6,211 bases of DNA from Gammaproteobacteria bacterium (GTDB lineage: Bacteria > Pseudomonadota > Gammaproteobacteria > GRL18). Location: the NCBI GenBank assembly GCA_030632625.1, contig DAOVUK010000213.1, positions 1 through 6,211 on the forward strand, given 5' to 3'. Below the pieces are notes generated by a model. It searched no databases. It was not told the DNA's origin and worked only from the letters and a program-made list of their open reading frames with translations. Shown here piece after piece: positions 5,952 to 6,211 of this stretch (its first letter is position 1; each line of letters opens with the position of its first letter). Position numbers and translations under genes: made by a program.

Positions 5952-6211
5952 ATGCAGACAATCACTTTACAAGAAAAACTTAATACCCTTCGCAGCAATA
6001 AAATATTTGAATTTTTTGTCATTTCAATCATCATTTTCTCAGCTTTAGTGATTGGTGCAAAAACATATAATATTTCACCTGCAACCCTGTGGTTTGTGCA
6101 TTTATTAGACTGGTTTATTACATTTTTCTTTCTTACAGAAATTATTATACGTTTTTGGGGCGAAGAAAATAAAAAACAGTTTTTTAAACATGGCTGGAAT
6201 ATTTTCGATAC
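5952..6211 (+). CDS. Voltage-gated-type ion channel (Ion_trans family), 5' part only
   Basis: The first 86 codons of a gene that runs off the window. After a short amphipathic N-terminus (MQTITLQEKLNTLRSNKIF) comes an S1-like membrane segment (about 19-37, FFVISIIIFSALVIGA). An S2-like segment follows (about 48-68) with an embedded acidic residue (FFFLTEIIIRFWGE). The sequence FFKHGWNIFD then marks the start of S3 with its conserved Asp86. This S1-S2-S3 pattern is that of the voltage sensor of bacterial six-helix cation channels, including the NaChBac type. The S4 arginines, the pore and the selectivity filter lie outside the window, so Na+, Ca2+ or K+ selectivity cannot be told. ATG 5952 is preceded by an in-frame TAA (5946-5948), so the start cannot lie further upstream. 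It has no Shine-Dalgarno. The gene occupies the place after pdxJ that acpS holds in E. coli. Confidence 0.8.
   Translation, partial: MQTITLQEKLNTLRSNKIFEFFVISIIIFSALVIGAKTYNISPATLWFVHLLDWFITFFFLTEIIIRFWGEENKKQFFKHGWNIFD

Overview
The window is one continuous plus-strand stretch of a gammaproteobacterial housekeeping cluster. In order it holds the 3' part of lepA, then lepB, a gene for a small DUF4845 membrane protein, rnc, era, recO and pdxJ, and the 5' part of a voltage-gated-type ion channel gene. The order lepA-lepB-rnc-era-recO-pdxJ is the one known from Escherichia coli. The DUF4845 gene between lepB and rnc is what I recall from pseudomonads and many non-enteric gammaproteobacteria. The DNA is visibly AT-rich, and protein identity to E. 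coli homologues is clear but moderate. I infer a non-enteric, AT-rich gammaproteobacterium and cannot name a genus.

Layout: lepA (1-1143, start outside the window) is followed after 21 bases by lepB (1165-2028). An 82-base gap with a 15-bp tandem repeat leads to the DUF4845 gene (2111-2497). Its TGA stop overlaps the TTG start of rnc (2494-3168). A 122-base gap, unusually long for this junction, separates rnc from era (3291-4220). The start of recO (4207-5049) lies inside the end of era. pdxJ follows, with two candidate starts: ATG 5105, or TTG 5129 behind a strong Shine-Dalgarno sequence. Its stop is at 5872. After 79 bases comes an Ion_trans-type gene (5952 to the window edge), where E. coli has acpS.

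The genes share a growth and translation theme. LepA acts on ribosomes, LepB matures exported proteins, RNase III and Era take part in rRNA processing and 30S assembly, RecO in recombinational repair, and PdxJ in vitamin B6 synthesis. Their tight spacing and overlaps suggest co-transcription and translational coupling. I found no convincing internal promoter or terminator.

I do not see a new biological system here. The points worth a second look are local: short tandem duplications at three places (one coding, inside recO), two probable TTG starts, an open antisense frame in the rnc-era gap, a pilin-like N-terminus on the DUF4845 protein, and the channel gene in the acpS position.
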